Assembly (NCBI GenBank): GCA_016278435.1
Contig: JADQBU010000293.1
Location: 1-14,533 of the forward strand
DNA from: Halanaerobiales bacterium
GTDB lineage: Bacteria > Bacillota > Halanaerobiia > Halanaerobiales > JADQBU01
DNA: 14,533 nucleotides
Reading direction: 5' to 3'
Part shown: positions 7,254-13,549 of the stretch, one piece after another
How the letters are laid out: each line of letters begins with the position of its first letter
Numbering within the stretch: the first letter of the stretch is position 1
The notes under the pieces: generated by a model
Database searches by the model: none
Told to the model about the DNA's origin: nothing
Seen by the model: only the letters and a program-made list of their open reading frames with translations
Program-made: the position numbers and the translations under genes

Positions 7254-8756
7254 ATGGGATATTTATTAATGGTTTTTTCTGGATTATTGATTATAATACC
7301 TTTACGTAATCCGGATTTATTTTTTCTGGCCTGGATAGCTATTATACCTGCTCTTTATGCCCTGAAAGACCAGGAATTAAAAAAGGGATTCTGGCAGGGA
7401 TCTATTCTGGGTTTTACGATAATGGCTGGAACTATCTACTGGTTATACTATCCTTTAATCAATTTTAGTGGACTACCTTTTATTGTTGTTATTTTTATAT
7501 TACTTATATTATTTTTTCTGGTCGGGATATTTTACGGGCTCTGGTCGGTAGTTTTTCTATTGACCAACGGCCGTGGTAAGTTACATCCGATCATTCTTGC
7601 TGTATCCTGGGTCGGATTTGAATATTTACGGTATCTAATATTATCACCAATACCTTTTGCCTTTATGGGATATACCCAGGAGGGCTTTAACTATATCCTG
7701 CAGATAGCTGATCTGGGTGGGGTATTTCTGGTATCTTTTGTTGTTATTTTGCTTAATGCATATTTATTTAAAATAGTTAAAAACCGCCGTCTACGTTATT
7801 TAATACCGGTTCTATTTTTACTGGTTCTGACATTATTTTATGGCAACTACAGGATAAATCAGTATCAGGATCTTGCTGCAAAAGCAAATACCTTGAAGAT
7901 AGGTATTGTCAATACCAGCATTCCCCAGCAGGAAAAATGGCTGCCTTCCCGTATAGATGAAAATATTGATAATATTATCGAGGGAACAACCGGATTCAAA
8001 GATGTTAAATTAATTATAACTCCTGAAACCTCAATGACCTTTGACCTGGTAAGGAATGAGTATTATCGAAACATTTTAATGGAAAAACTTAAAGAGTTAA
8101 ACAGTGATATTCTGGTTGGAAGTCAGTCTAGACTGGGGGAAGAAGAAGGAAAATATAATAGCTCATTTCTCTTGAATCCAGAGGGTAAAGTACTGGTTCG
8201 CTATAATAAGAATAAGTTGGTATTGTTTGGAGAGAAAATACCCCTGCCAGAAATTGTAAGAAAATTAACAGGTCTGGAGATTGGATCATTAAATAATGGT
8301 CAGGAACTGAGTATATTTAAAACTGATTATGCAAGCTGGAACACTTTGATTTGTTCGGAAATATTATATCCTCTTTTAATAAAGGATAATATAACAGCAA
8401 TAGATTTTATTATTAATCAATCCAATGAAGCCTGGTTTGGAAATAGCACAATTCATCAGCAGATATGGACAGCTTCTATCTACCGGGCAATAGAATATCG
8501 GAGAGCTGTCGTTCGATCAGGTAACTATACATATAGTGGGCTTATTATGCCTTCAGGCTTATACCAGGGCTACAAAAAGGATGGAGAAGATTTTTCTATT
8601 AAGGTCCCATTTAGTCGGGGAACTACTCTTTATCTTAAACTGGGAAATGCTGTCGGATATAGTTCTTTAATTTTTACTGCTATTATACTGGTAATAAAAA
8701 TAATTACTGCATATTTTCGGAGAAGGAAGGATAACAGAAAAATTAACCCAGTGTGA
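7254..8756 (+). CDS. lnt: Apolipoprotein N-acyltransferase
   Basis: This inner-membrane enzyme adds the third acyl chain to the N-terminal cysteine of diacylated lipoproteins, usually before Lol-type export to an outer membrane. Of 500 residues, the first ~200 form about six membrane segments (for example 3-16, 22-36, 76-104, 112-128, 152-173, 181-197). Residues ~213-455 are a nitrilase-type domain on the outer face, and a last membrane helix lies near 466-487 followed by a basic tail. The expected Glu-Lys-Cys triad is visible: Glu258 in TPETS, Lys319 in the YNKNKLVLFGE block (E. coli pattern YxKxxLVPFGE) and Cys367 in LICSEILYP. The ATG lies three bases after the mutase stop with GGGTGAG at 7238-7244, so it belongs to the same transcript. 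The link to B12 chemistry is not obvious. The stop codon is part of the hcp operator. Confidence 0.9.
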   Translation: MGYLLMVFSGLLIIIPLRNPDLFFLAWIAIIPALYALKDQELKKGFWQGSILGFTIMAGTIYWLYYPLINFSGLPFIVVIFILLILFFLVGIFYGLWSVVFLLTNGRGKLHPIILAVSWVGFEYLRYLILSPIPFAFMGYTQEGFNYILQIADLGGVFLVSFVVILLNAYLFKIVKNRRLRYLIPVLFLLVLTLFYGNYRINQYQDLAAKANTLKIGIVNTSIPQQEKWLPSRIDENIDNIIEGTTGFKDVKLIITPETSMTFDLVRNEYYRNILMEKLKELNSDILVGSQSRLGEEEGKYNSSFLLNPEGKVLVRYNKNKLVLFGEKIPLPEIVRKLTGLEIGSLNNGQELSIFKTDYASWNTLICSEILYPLLIKDNITAIDFIINQSNEAWFGNSTIHQQIWTASIYRAIEYRRAVVRSGNYTYSGLIMPSGLYQGYKKDGEDFSIKVPFSRGTTLYLKLGNAVGYSSLIFTAIILVIKIITAYFRRRKDNRKINPV

Positions 8757-8767
8757 TATATATCATA
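8752..8767. promoter_or_regulatory. Crp/Fnr-family operator of hcp (TGTGA-N6-TCATA)
   Basis: TGTGATATATATCATA is a near-perfect dyad of the Crp/Fnr class. It can also be read as GTGAT-N4-ATCAT. Its centre (8759/8760) is 41.5 bases upstream of the start site predicted from TATAAT at 8789-8794. The left half-site contains the lnt stop codon. The same half-sites occur, in reverse order and at the same distance from TATAAT, before the half-hemerythrin gene. Confidence 0.7.
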
Positions 8768-8788
8768 GTGTTTGTCTTCCTTCATAGT

Positions 8789-8794
8789 TATAAT
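8789..8794 (+). promoter_or_regulatory. hcp promoter -10 element (activator-type, no -35)
   Basis: A perfect TATAAT with +1 predicted near 8801 and a ~50-base leader. The -35 position at 17 bases (TAGTGT, 8766-8771) is not consensus and abuts the operator, as expected for a class II activated promoter. A second TATAAT at 8814-8819 is an alternative -10, but it would put the operator near -66.5. Confidence 0.6.
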
Positions 8795-8850
8795 TATTAA
8801 TGTCAACAGTTAATATAATAAATTGAAACCAAAATACAGGGGGGAACGAT

Positions 8851-10524
8851 ATGTCAATGTTCTGTTATCAATGTCAGGAAACAGCAAAAAATGAAGGTTG
8901 TACCATCAAAGGGGTCTGTGGTAAGTCGGAGGATGTTTCAAATCTTCAGGACTTACTGGTATACATTCTTAAAGAAATATCTGTTTACAGTCTTAAAGTA
9001 AAAGAAGCAGGTGTTGAGAATGTGGAGGAAAGAGTTGGACCTTTTATTATGGAAGCCCTTTTTGCAACGGTTACAAATGTAAATTTTGATGAAAGCAACT
9101 TTATTAATCTTATCAGGGAAGCTCTGGAACTTAGAGAAGAAATTAAGGAAGAATTCTTAAATGCATATCAACAAACGAATAATAAAAAATTTAAGGGCGA
9201 CCTGCCGGAGATGGCTACCTGGTATAGTGATAAGGTAGAAGAATTTTATCAAAAAGGAGAAGAAGTAGGAATACTTCAGACTGAAGATGAAGATGTCAGG
9301 TCTTTAAGAGAATTAATGATATACGGATTAAAAGGGATTGCTGCTTATGGTAATCATGCTTATATTCTGGACCACGAAGATAGTGAGATTTATTCATTTC
9401 TGGTTGAAGGTCTGGCGGCAACTACTGATGACAGTCTGAGTGTTGACGACCTGGTTGGAATGGTAATGAAGACAGGTGAAATCGGGGTTAAAACTATGGC
9501 TTTACTTGATGAGGCCAACACCAGTAATTATGGAAATCCTGAACCTACTGAAGTCAACATAGGGGTTAAAGACCGTCCCGGGATTTTAATCAGTGGACAT
9601 GACCTTAAGGATCTGAAGGAACTGCTGGAGCAGACAGAAGGTAAAGGTGTAGATATCTATACACATGGTGAAATGTTGCCGGCAAATTCCTATCCTGAAT
9701 TTAAGAAATACAGTCATTTTGCCGGTAATTATGGAAACTCCTGGTGGCTGCAGAAAGATGAATTTGATAAATTTAATGGTCCAATATTAATGACAACCAA
9801 CTGTCTGGTCCCACCTAAAGAAAGCTATAGAGACAGGGTATATACTACTGGAGTGGTAGGTTTTCCTGATGTGAAACACATTCCAGATCGAAAAGAAGGA
9901 GAAGCAAAAGATTTCTCAGCTATAATCGAACATGCCCTTAAATGTGAACCACCACAAGAACTTGAAAACGGTACTATTCCTGGTGGATTTGCCCATGAAG
10001 CAGTATTGAGTGTGGCTGATAAGGTTATTGAAGCTGTTAAAAATGGAGATATCAAGAGATTTGTTGTGATGGCGGGTTGTGACGGCCGACATAAGAGTAG
10101 GGATTATTATACAGAGGTTGCTAAAAAATTGCCGGAAGACGCAGTCATTTTAACTGCTGGCTGTGCTAAATATCGTTATAATAAGCTGAATTTAGGTGAT
10201 ATTAATGGTATTCCCCGGGTTCTTGATGCCGGTCAGTGTAATGACTCCTATTCACTGGTAGTTATCGCCCAGAAACTGGCTGAAGCCTTTGAATTAGACG
10301 ATATTAATGAGTTGCCGATATCTTATGATATAGCCTGGTATGAACAGAAAGCCGTAACTGTATTACTTGCCCTCCTGTCTCTGGGGGTTAAAGGAATCAG
10401 GCTTGGTCCCAGTCTGCCAGCATTTGTTTCTGATAATGTTCTGAAAGTACTGGTTGAGAAGTTTGATATCAAACCAGCTGGAGATGTAACAGAAGATGTT
10501 GAAGCCATGATGGCCGGTCAATAA
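8851..10524 (+). CDS. hcp: Hybrid cluster protein (prismane; hydroxylamine/NO reductase), class I
   Basis: Hcp is a cytoplasmic iron-sulfur enzyme that reduces hydroxylamine in vitro and is linked to nitric oxide reduction and nitrosative stress defence in vivo. The 557 residues closely follow the Desulfovibrio protein along the whole length. The N-terminal cluster motif is Cys5-x2-Cys8-x8-Cys17-x5-Cys23, the spacing of strict anaerobes. The ligands of the 4Fe-2S-2O hybrid cluster are all present: His250 (SGHDL), Glu274 (THGEM), Cys318 (TTNCLVP), Cys410 (MAGCDG), Cys438 (TAGCAK), Cys463 (GQCNDS) and Glu498 (WYEQK). Two starts compete, ATG 8851 and ATG 8857. The G-rich Shine-Dalgarno at 8838-8844 is six bases from 8851, so that one is taken. 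No Hcr-type reductase gene is adjacent, so the electron donor must lie elsewhere. The gene is likely switched on by the convergent regulator downstream. Confidence 0.97.
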   Translation: MSMFCYQCQETAKNEGCTIKGVCGKSEDVSNLQDLLVYILKEISVYSLKVKEAGVENVEERVGPFIMEALFATVTNVNFDESNFINLIREALELREEIKEEFLNAYQQTNNKKFKGDLPEMATWYSDKVEEFYQKGEEVGILQTEDEDVRSLRELMIYGLKGIAAYGNHAYILDHEDSEIYSFLVEGLAATTDDSLSVDDLVGMVMKTGEIGVKTMALLDEANTSNYGNPEPTEVNIGVKDRPGILISGHDLKDLKELLEQTEGKGVDIYTHGEMLPANSYPEFKKYSHFAGNYGNSWWLQKDEFDKFNGPILMTTNCLVPPKESYRDRVYTTGVVGFPDVKHIPDRKEGEAKDFSAIIEHALKCEPPQELENGTIPGGFAHEAVLSVADKVIEAVKNGDIKRFVVMAGCDGRHKSRDYYTEVAKKLPEDAVILTAGCAKYRYNKLNLGDINGIPRVLDAGQCNDSYSLVVIAQKLAEAFELDDINELPISYDIAWYEQKAVTVLLALLSLGVKGIRLGPSLPAFVSDNVLKVLVEKFDIKPAGDVTEDVEAMMAGQ

Positions 10525-10566
10525 TAAGCTGGAAATGAAATAAATAGGGTAGAGGAAGAACAGCAG

Positions 10567-10594
10567 AAAAGGCCGGGAAACCGGCCTTTTTTTA
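10567..10594. terminator. Shared intrinsic terminator between convergent hcp and the regulator gene
   Basis: Ten-base arms, AAAAGGCCGG (10567-10576) and CCGGCCTTTT (10581-10590), enclose a GAAA tetraloop. On the plus strand it ends in seven T, which makes it strong for hcp. On the minus strand it begins right after the regulator's stop and ends in four T, so it can serve both genes. Confidence 0.9.
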
Positions 10595-11260
10595 CATATA
10601 ATTTTTTAATTCTTCTGGTTTATTGATGATTATTTTTTTGCGAGAAGTTGTCACCAGTCCTTCATCTTCAAATTTACTTAAAATCCGGGAAACAGTTTCC
10701 CGGGATGTTCCGATCATGCTGGCCAGTTCCTGCTGGGTTAATGATATTGATATTTTAATCTTTCCTTCTTTATCTACACCATATTTATCACCCAGGTTGG
10801 TCAGGATGCCTGCCATTCTATTTGTGCTGTTCTTTAGTCCCAGATCACGGATATTTTTTTGTGCCCTTCTTAGTCTTGAACTCATAACTTTCAATATTTT
10901 TAAGGTCATATTGGGGTAGCTCAATAGTAACTTTTCAAAGTCAGCCTTATTTACTACATAGAGTGAAGAATCTTCCACGGCAATAGCAGTAGCGGGATAA
11001 TTATCATCATCAAAGATTACTACCTCGGCAAAGATTTCTCCTGATTTAAAAATATTTAAAATCTGTTCATCACCATTTTTGGTCATTTTGACCAGTTTGA
11101 CCCTTCCCTTGTCGATGATAAACAACATATTACCGGGTTCGCCTTCAAAAAATATTATTTCATCTTTTTTATACTTTCTCAGGTTTGTTATTTTATTGAA
11201 TTCTTCTTTTTCCTCAGCATTAAATCCAGAGAAATATGGGTTACTGGATAGATCGGACAC
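10592..11260 (-). CDS. Crp/Fnr-family transcriptional regulator, probably HcpR-like
   Basis: A 222-residue DNA-binding activator or sensor. Residues ~10-120 form the cyclic-nucleotide-binding-type beta roll, ~118-145 the dimer helix, and ~150-215 the winged helix-turn-helix. In the recognition helix TSRETVSRILSKF, Arg187, Glu188 and Arg192 occupy the places of Arg180, Glu181 and Arg185 of E. coli Crp, which read GTGA. This fits the TGTGA-N6-TCATA sites found on both sides. In the effector pocket the cAMP-binding Arg82 of Crp is replaced by Pro89 (NYPATA), so cAMP is unlikely. The protein has no cysteine at all, so an Fnr-type iron-sulfur sensor is excluded. HcpR proteins of Desulfovibrio and Porphyromonas sense NO through haem, and this is the favoured analogy, as inference. 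The start is GTG 11260, with GAGGTG six bases upstream on the minus strand. An operator lies in its own upstream region, so autoregulation is possible. Confidence 0.85.
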   Translation of the reverse strand: MSDLSSNPYFSGFNAEEKEEFNKITNLRKYKKDEIIFFEGEPGNMLFIIDKGRVKLVKMTKNGDEQILNIFKSGEIFAEVVIFDDDNYPATAIAVEDSSLYVVNKADFEKLLLSYPNMTLKILKVMSSRLRRAQKNIRDLGLKNSTNRMAGILTNLGDKYGVDKEGKIKISISLTQQELASMIGTSRETVSRILSKFEDEGLVTTSRKKIIINKPEELKNYM

Positions 11261-11279
11261 TTACATCACCTCATGTCCT

Positions 11280-11307
11280 ATTATACCTTAAAATTTAATT
11301 AAGTGAA
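11280..11307 (-). promoter_or_regulatory. Candidate promoter of the Crp/Fnr-family regulator
   Basis: On the minus strand, TTCACT (11307-11302, four of six) and a perfect TATAAT (11285-11280) are 16 bases apart. They predict a start near 11273, only about 13 bases before the GTG codon and just ahead of the GAGGTG ribosome site. The operator at 11313-11328 is centred about 47.5 bases upstream of this start, where a bound dimer could activate or repress. Confidence 0.45.
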
Positions 11308-11312
11308 AGTAT

Positions 11313-11328
11313 TATGACCTATGTCACA
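11313..11328. promoter_or_regulatory. Crp/Fnr-family operator in the regulator / half-hemerythrin divergent region
   Basis: TATGACCTATGTCACA reads TGTGA-N6-TCATA on the minus strand, the same two half-sites as the hcp operator. Its start is 37 bases before the start of TATAAT at 11350, identical to the 37-base distance at hcp, giving a centre at -41.5 for the rightward promoter. It may serve the divergent regulator gene as well. Confidence 0.7.
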
Positions 11329-11349
11329 GAAAATTTATCGGGATAGTTT

Positions 11350-11360
11350 TATAATATAAT
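11350..11360 (+). promoter_or_regulatory. Half-hemerythrin gene promoter -10 (two overlapping TATAAT)
   Basis: Two perfect TATAAT hexamers share a T (11350-11355 and 11355-11360). The first gives +1 near 11362 and a 44-base leader. The -35 position (CAGAAA, 11327-11332) is far from consensus and overlaps the operator, so the promoter probably needs the activator. Confidence 0.55.
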
Positions 11361-11405
11361 TAAAGTTGAGAAAAATACTCAGGATTAAAACAGGGAGGGT
11401 ATAAA

Positions 11406-11657
11406 GTGATTGCAGATAAAACGGAAAAATTAAAGGGGATTCTGGAAAGGTTAAATGCCGGGGAGGATACGGAAAAGGTAAGATTAAATGAACTTGCCAG
11501 TAATGTTGATGAAATGGATTTTCAGTTATTTCAGAGAGAATTAAGAAAGATATCTGAACCACTGATAATAATCCTTAGAGATCATATTTATAAGGAGAAT
11601 AATATTCTTTATCCAACAGCTAAACAGCTTTTAAAAGCCGAAAAATGGATAAGATAA
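11406..11657 (+). CDS. Small hemerythrin-like protein (C-terminal half of an HHE domain)
   Basis: An 83-residue, probably all-helical cytoplasmic protein. The C-terminal segment, HIYKENNILYP (60-70) followed by KAEKW, matches the last helices of hemerythrin HHE/DUF438 domains, where the H-x3-E pair (His60, Glu64) ligates the di-iron centre. The first half of a full domain, with the other histidines, is absent: the chain begins with a charged helix (about 4-30) and contains only one His. It is therefore either a small standalone variant that could complete a four-helix bundle by dimerising, or a shortened remnant that keeps its signals. The start is GTG 11406, with GGGAGGG at 11393-11399, six bases away. 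That strong ribosome site and the operator-controlled promoter argue for a living gene. Oxygen or NO binding is an inference; the residue match is recalled, not searched. Confidence 0.6.
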   Translation: MIADKTEKLKGILERLNAGEDTEKVRLNELASNVDEMDFQLFQRELRKISEPLIIILRDHIYKENNILYPTAKQLLKAEKWIR

Positions 11658-11755
11658 AGAGTTTAGCCGATAGAATAGGTTACTGTTCTTTTACACCTTA
11701 AGAATCTTAAACTTGTAAAACTTTAATACAGGATCCATAAAAAAAGGACCTACTA

Positions 11756-11785
11756 AAAACCGGAGGAGTTAATTCCTCCGGTTTT
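11756..11785. terminator. Rho-independent terminator after the half-hemerythrin gene
   Basis: Twelve-base arms, AAAACCGGAGGA (11756-11767) and TCCTCCGGTTTT (11774-11785), enclose a six-base loop. A- and T-tracts flank both sides, so it could act in both directions. It insulates ku from the stress genes. The stretch from 11658 to 11755 shows no gene or other signal that I recognise. Confidence 0.85.
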
Positions 11786-11842
11786 AAATATTTGTCAATA
11801 TATTGTGTAATATCTGGTTAACATAATACAGAGGTGATGATA

Positions 11843-12670
11843 ATGAGAACTATCTGGAAGGGTGCAATCAATTTTGGACTGGTTAATATACCCATAAAAC
11901 TACTGACTGCTACCCAGAAAAATAATATTAAATTTAGGTTTTTACATCAAGAGTGTAATACACCGGTAAAGAATGTAAGATACTGCCCTAACTGTGAACG
12001 GCAAATAGAATATGATGAAATAGTCAGAGGCTATGAATATGAAGATAATAAATTTGTAATTTTGAGTGAGGAAGATTTTGATAATCTACCGGTCAAGTCG
12101 ACAAAGACAATTGACATTGTTGATTTTGTTAAATTAAGCGAGATAGACCCTGTTTATTATATAAAAACATATTATCTGGAACCTTCTGAGGGGGGAGAGA
12201 AACCTTATTTTCTCCTGAAAAAGTCAATGGAGAATTCGCAGAAGGTAGCAATTGGCCGGGTAGCAATTCGGGACAAAGAAAGTCTGTCCGTTATCCGTAC
12301 TATGGATAATGTGCTGGCCCTGGAAACGATGTATTATGCAGATGAAGTCAGGTCAGCTGAGGGCATTATTCCAGAAAAACTGGAAGAAAAAATTGAAATC
12401 AGTTCCCGGGAGGAGGAGATGGCTGAAGAAATAATCTCCAATATGACATCTGAATTTGTAGCAGATAAATATGAAAATAAATACAGGGAAGCACTGATGG
12501 ATGTGATACGCAAAAAAATTGAAGGTAAGGAAGTTAAAGAGGTTGAGGTAAAAGTTCCAGAAGGAAAAGTAATTGACCTGATGGAAAAACTAAAAGCCAG
12601 TGTTGAGGTTACTGAGAAGGAGAAAAAGGCAGAGAAAAAGAAGGAGAAATCAAAGAAGAAAACCGGGTAG
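11843..12670 (+). CDS. ku: Ku homodimer DNA end-binding protein (non-homologous end joining)
   Basis: Bacterial Ku forms a ring-shaped homodimer that threads onto broken DNA ends and recruits LigD. The 275 residues include the typical opening RTIWKGAINFGLVNIPI, the Cys-containing segment with Cys38, Cys48 and Cys51 followed by IVRGYEYE (60-67), and the core bridge region. A Lys/Glu-rich tail (about 257-275, with KKKEKSKKKTG) is the basic extension known to contact DNA in other bacterial Ku proteins. In-frame GTG 11834 and ATG 11837 lie within the ribosome site GAGGTGAT (11831-11838), so ATG 11843 is the best start and matches the family. It comes after a terminator and faces the ligase and polymerase genes. 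Its last 21 bases overlap the end of the polymerase gene on the other strand. I see no clear promoter; a TTGTCA at 11792-11797 lacks a well-spaced -10. Confidence 0.95.
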   Translation: MRTIWKGAINFGLVNIPIKLLTATQKNNIKFRFLHQECNTPVKNVRYCPNCERQIEYDEIVRGYEYEDNKFVILSEEDFDNLPVKSTKTIDIVDFVKLSEIDPVYYIKTYYLEPSEGGEKPYFLLKKSMENSQKVAIGRVAIRDKESLSVIRTMDNVLALETMYYADEVRSAEGIIPEKLEEKIEISSREEEMAEEIISNMTSEFVADKYENKYREALMDVIRKKIEGKEVKEVEVKVPEGKVIDLMEKLKASVEVTEKEKKAEKKKEKSKKKTG

Positions 12671-13534
12671 ATGCTGCCGGGTTGCCAAAAGATCATGCCA
12701 GAGGTCTCCATAAAGGTCCAGTCTATTTTTAATGTTATTTAAATTAAAATCAGCAGGGTCTAAGTCTTGTTTTAATTCATTCCAGTTGAGAGGGGTAGAG
12801 ACCGTTGCTGCCGGTGTTGGACGTAGAGAATAGGGTGCAGGTATTGTCTTATTAGTAGCATTTTGTCTGTAATCAATATAGACCTTATCCTTTCTTTTAT
12901 CCTTCTGCCAGACAATCGTGGCCAGTTCAGGTTTAACTTCAATTACCATTTCAGCTATTGATTTCAGGAGATCCCGGATTTGCACATAAGTATAAATAGG
13001 GAATACTGGTATAAAAATATGGAGTCCACTGGCACCTGAAGTTTTCAAATAGGCTTTAAGCTCAAGTTCATCCAGAATTTTTTTGATAATTAATGCCACC
13101 TGAACAGTATCTTCCATGCCTCGTACAGGGTCAAGATCAAAGACAGCAAAATCTGGATACTCCAGCTTTTCACCTGTAGACAACCAGGCATGTAATTCAA
13201 TTGCAGTCTGGTTAGCAATCCAGACCAGGTCAGATAATTGATTTACTGTTATCCATTTTATTAAACGGCCAGAACTATGAGATTTGATCGGTATAACGGA
13301 TAACCAGTCAGGAGCATAATCAGGACAGTCTTTACGATAAAAAGATTTTCCCTTTATCCCATCAGGGAAGAGCTTTAGGGAGAGAGGGCGGTCAATGAGA
13401 TAATCCTGAATCATGGGGTACATTTCTATGTAATAATTAATTAAATCACCTTTTGTATAACCTTTTTTTGGCCATAAGACTTTGGTTAAATTTGATAATT
13501 TCACCTGATTTTTACTGATTAATAGTTTATTCAA
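12650..13534 (-). CDS. ligD: LigD polymerase (primase-polymerase) domain protein, standalone
   Basis: An archaeo-eukaryotic-primase-type polymerase that fills gaps and adds nucleotides during end joining. All 294 residues correspond to the LigD Pol domain. The metal ligands are Asp133 and Asp135 in FDLDP (132-136) and Asp221 in VYIDY. The nucleotide-binding signature KTSGASGLHI is at 164-173. The N-terminal LTKVLWP block and RPLSLKLFPDG (49-59) are also typical. The start is TTG 13534 with AGGAGGG about seven bases upstream. That site lies in the 15-base gap after the ligase stop, so the two are separate, co-transcribed genes and not a frameshifted fusion. In Bacillus-type LigD these parts form one chain in the same ligase-polymerase order. 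The 3' end overlaps ku by 21 bases, tail to tail. Confidence 0.92.
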   Translation of the reverse strand: MNKLLISKNQVKLSNLTKVLWPKKGYTKGDLINYYIEMYPMIQDYLIDRPLSLKLFPDGIKGKSFYRKDCPDYAPDWLSVIPIKSHSSGRLIKWITVNQLSDLVWIANQTAIELHAWLSTGEKLEYPDFAVFDLDPVRGMEDTVQVALIIKKILDELELKAYLKTSGASGLHIFIPVFPIYTYVQIRDLLKSIAEMVIEVKPELATIVWQKDKRKDKVYIDYRQNATNKTIPAPYSLRPTPAATVSTPLNWNELKQDLDPADFNLNNIKNRLDLYGDLWHDLLATRQHLPGFLL

Positions 13535-13549
13535 TAAGTGCCCTCCTGT

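Noticed and set aside
11335..11562. 75-codon minus-strand open frame opposite the half-hemerythrin gene
   Set aside because: It covers the promoter and first half of a gene with its own ribosome site, has no recognisable domain, and is rich in Pro/Leu/Phe as expected from antisense of AT-rich coding DNA.
12334..12711. 125-codon minus-strand open frame opposite the end of ku
   Set aside because: Its Ser/Phe/Ile-rich composition is the mirror image of Ku's Lys/Glu-rich tail, and it also overlaps the end of the polymerase gene. It is a shadow frame.
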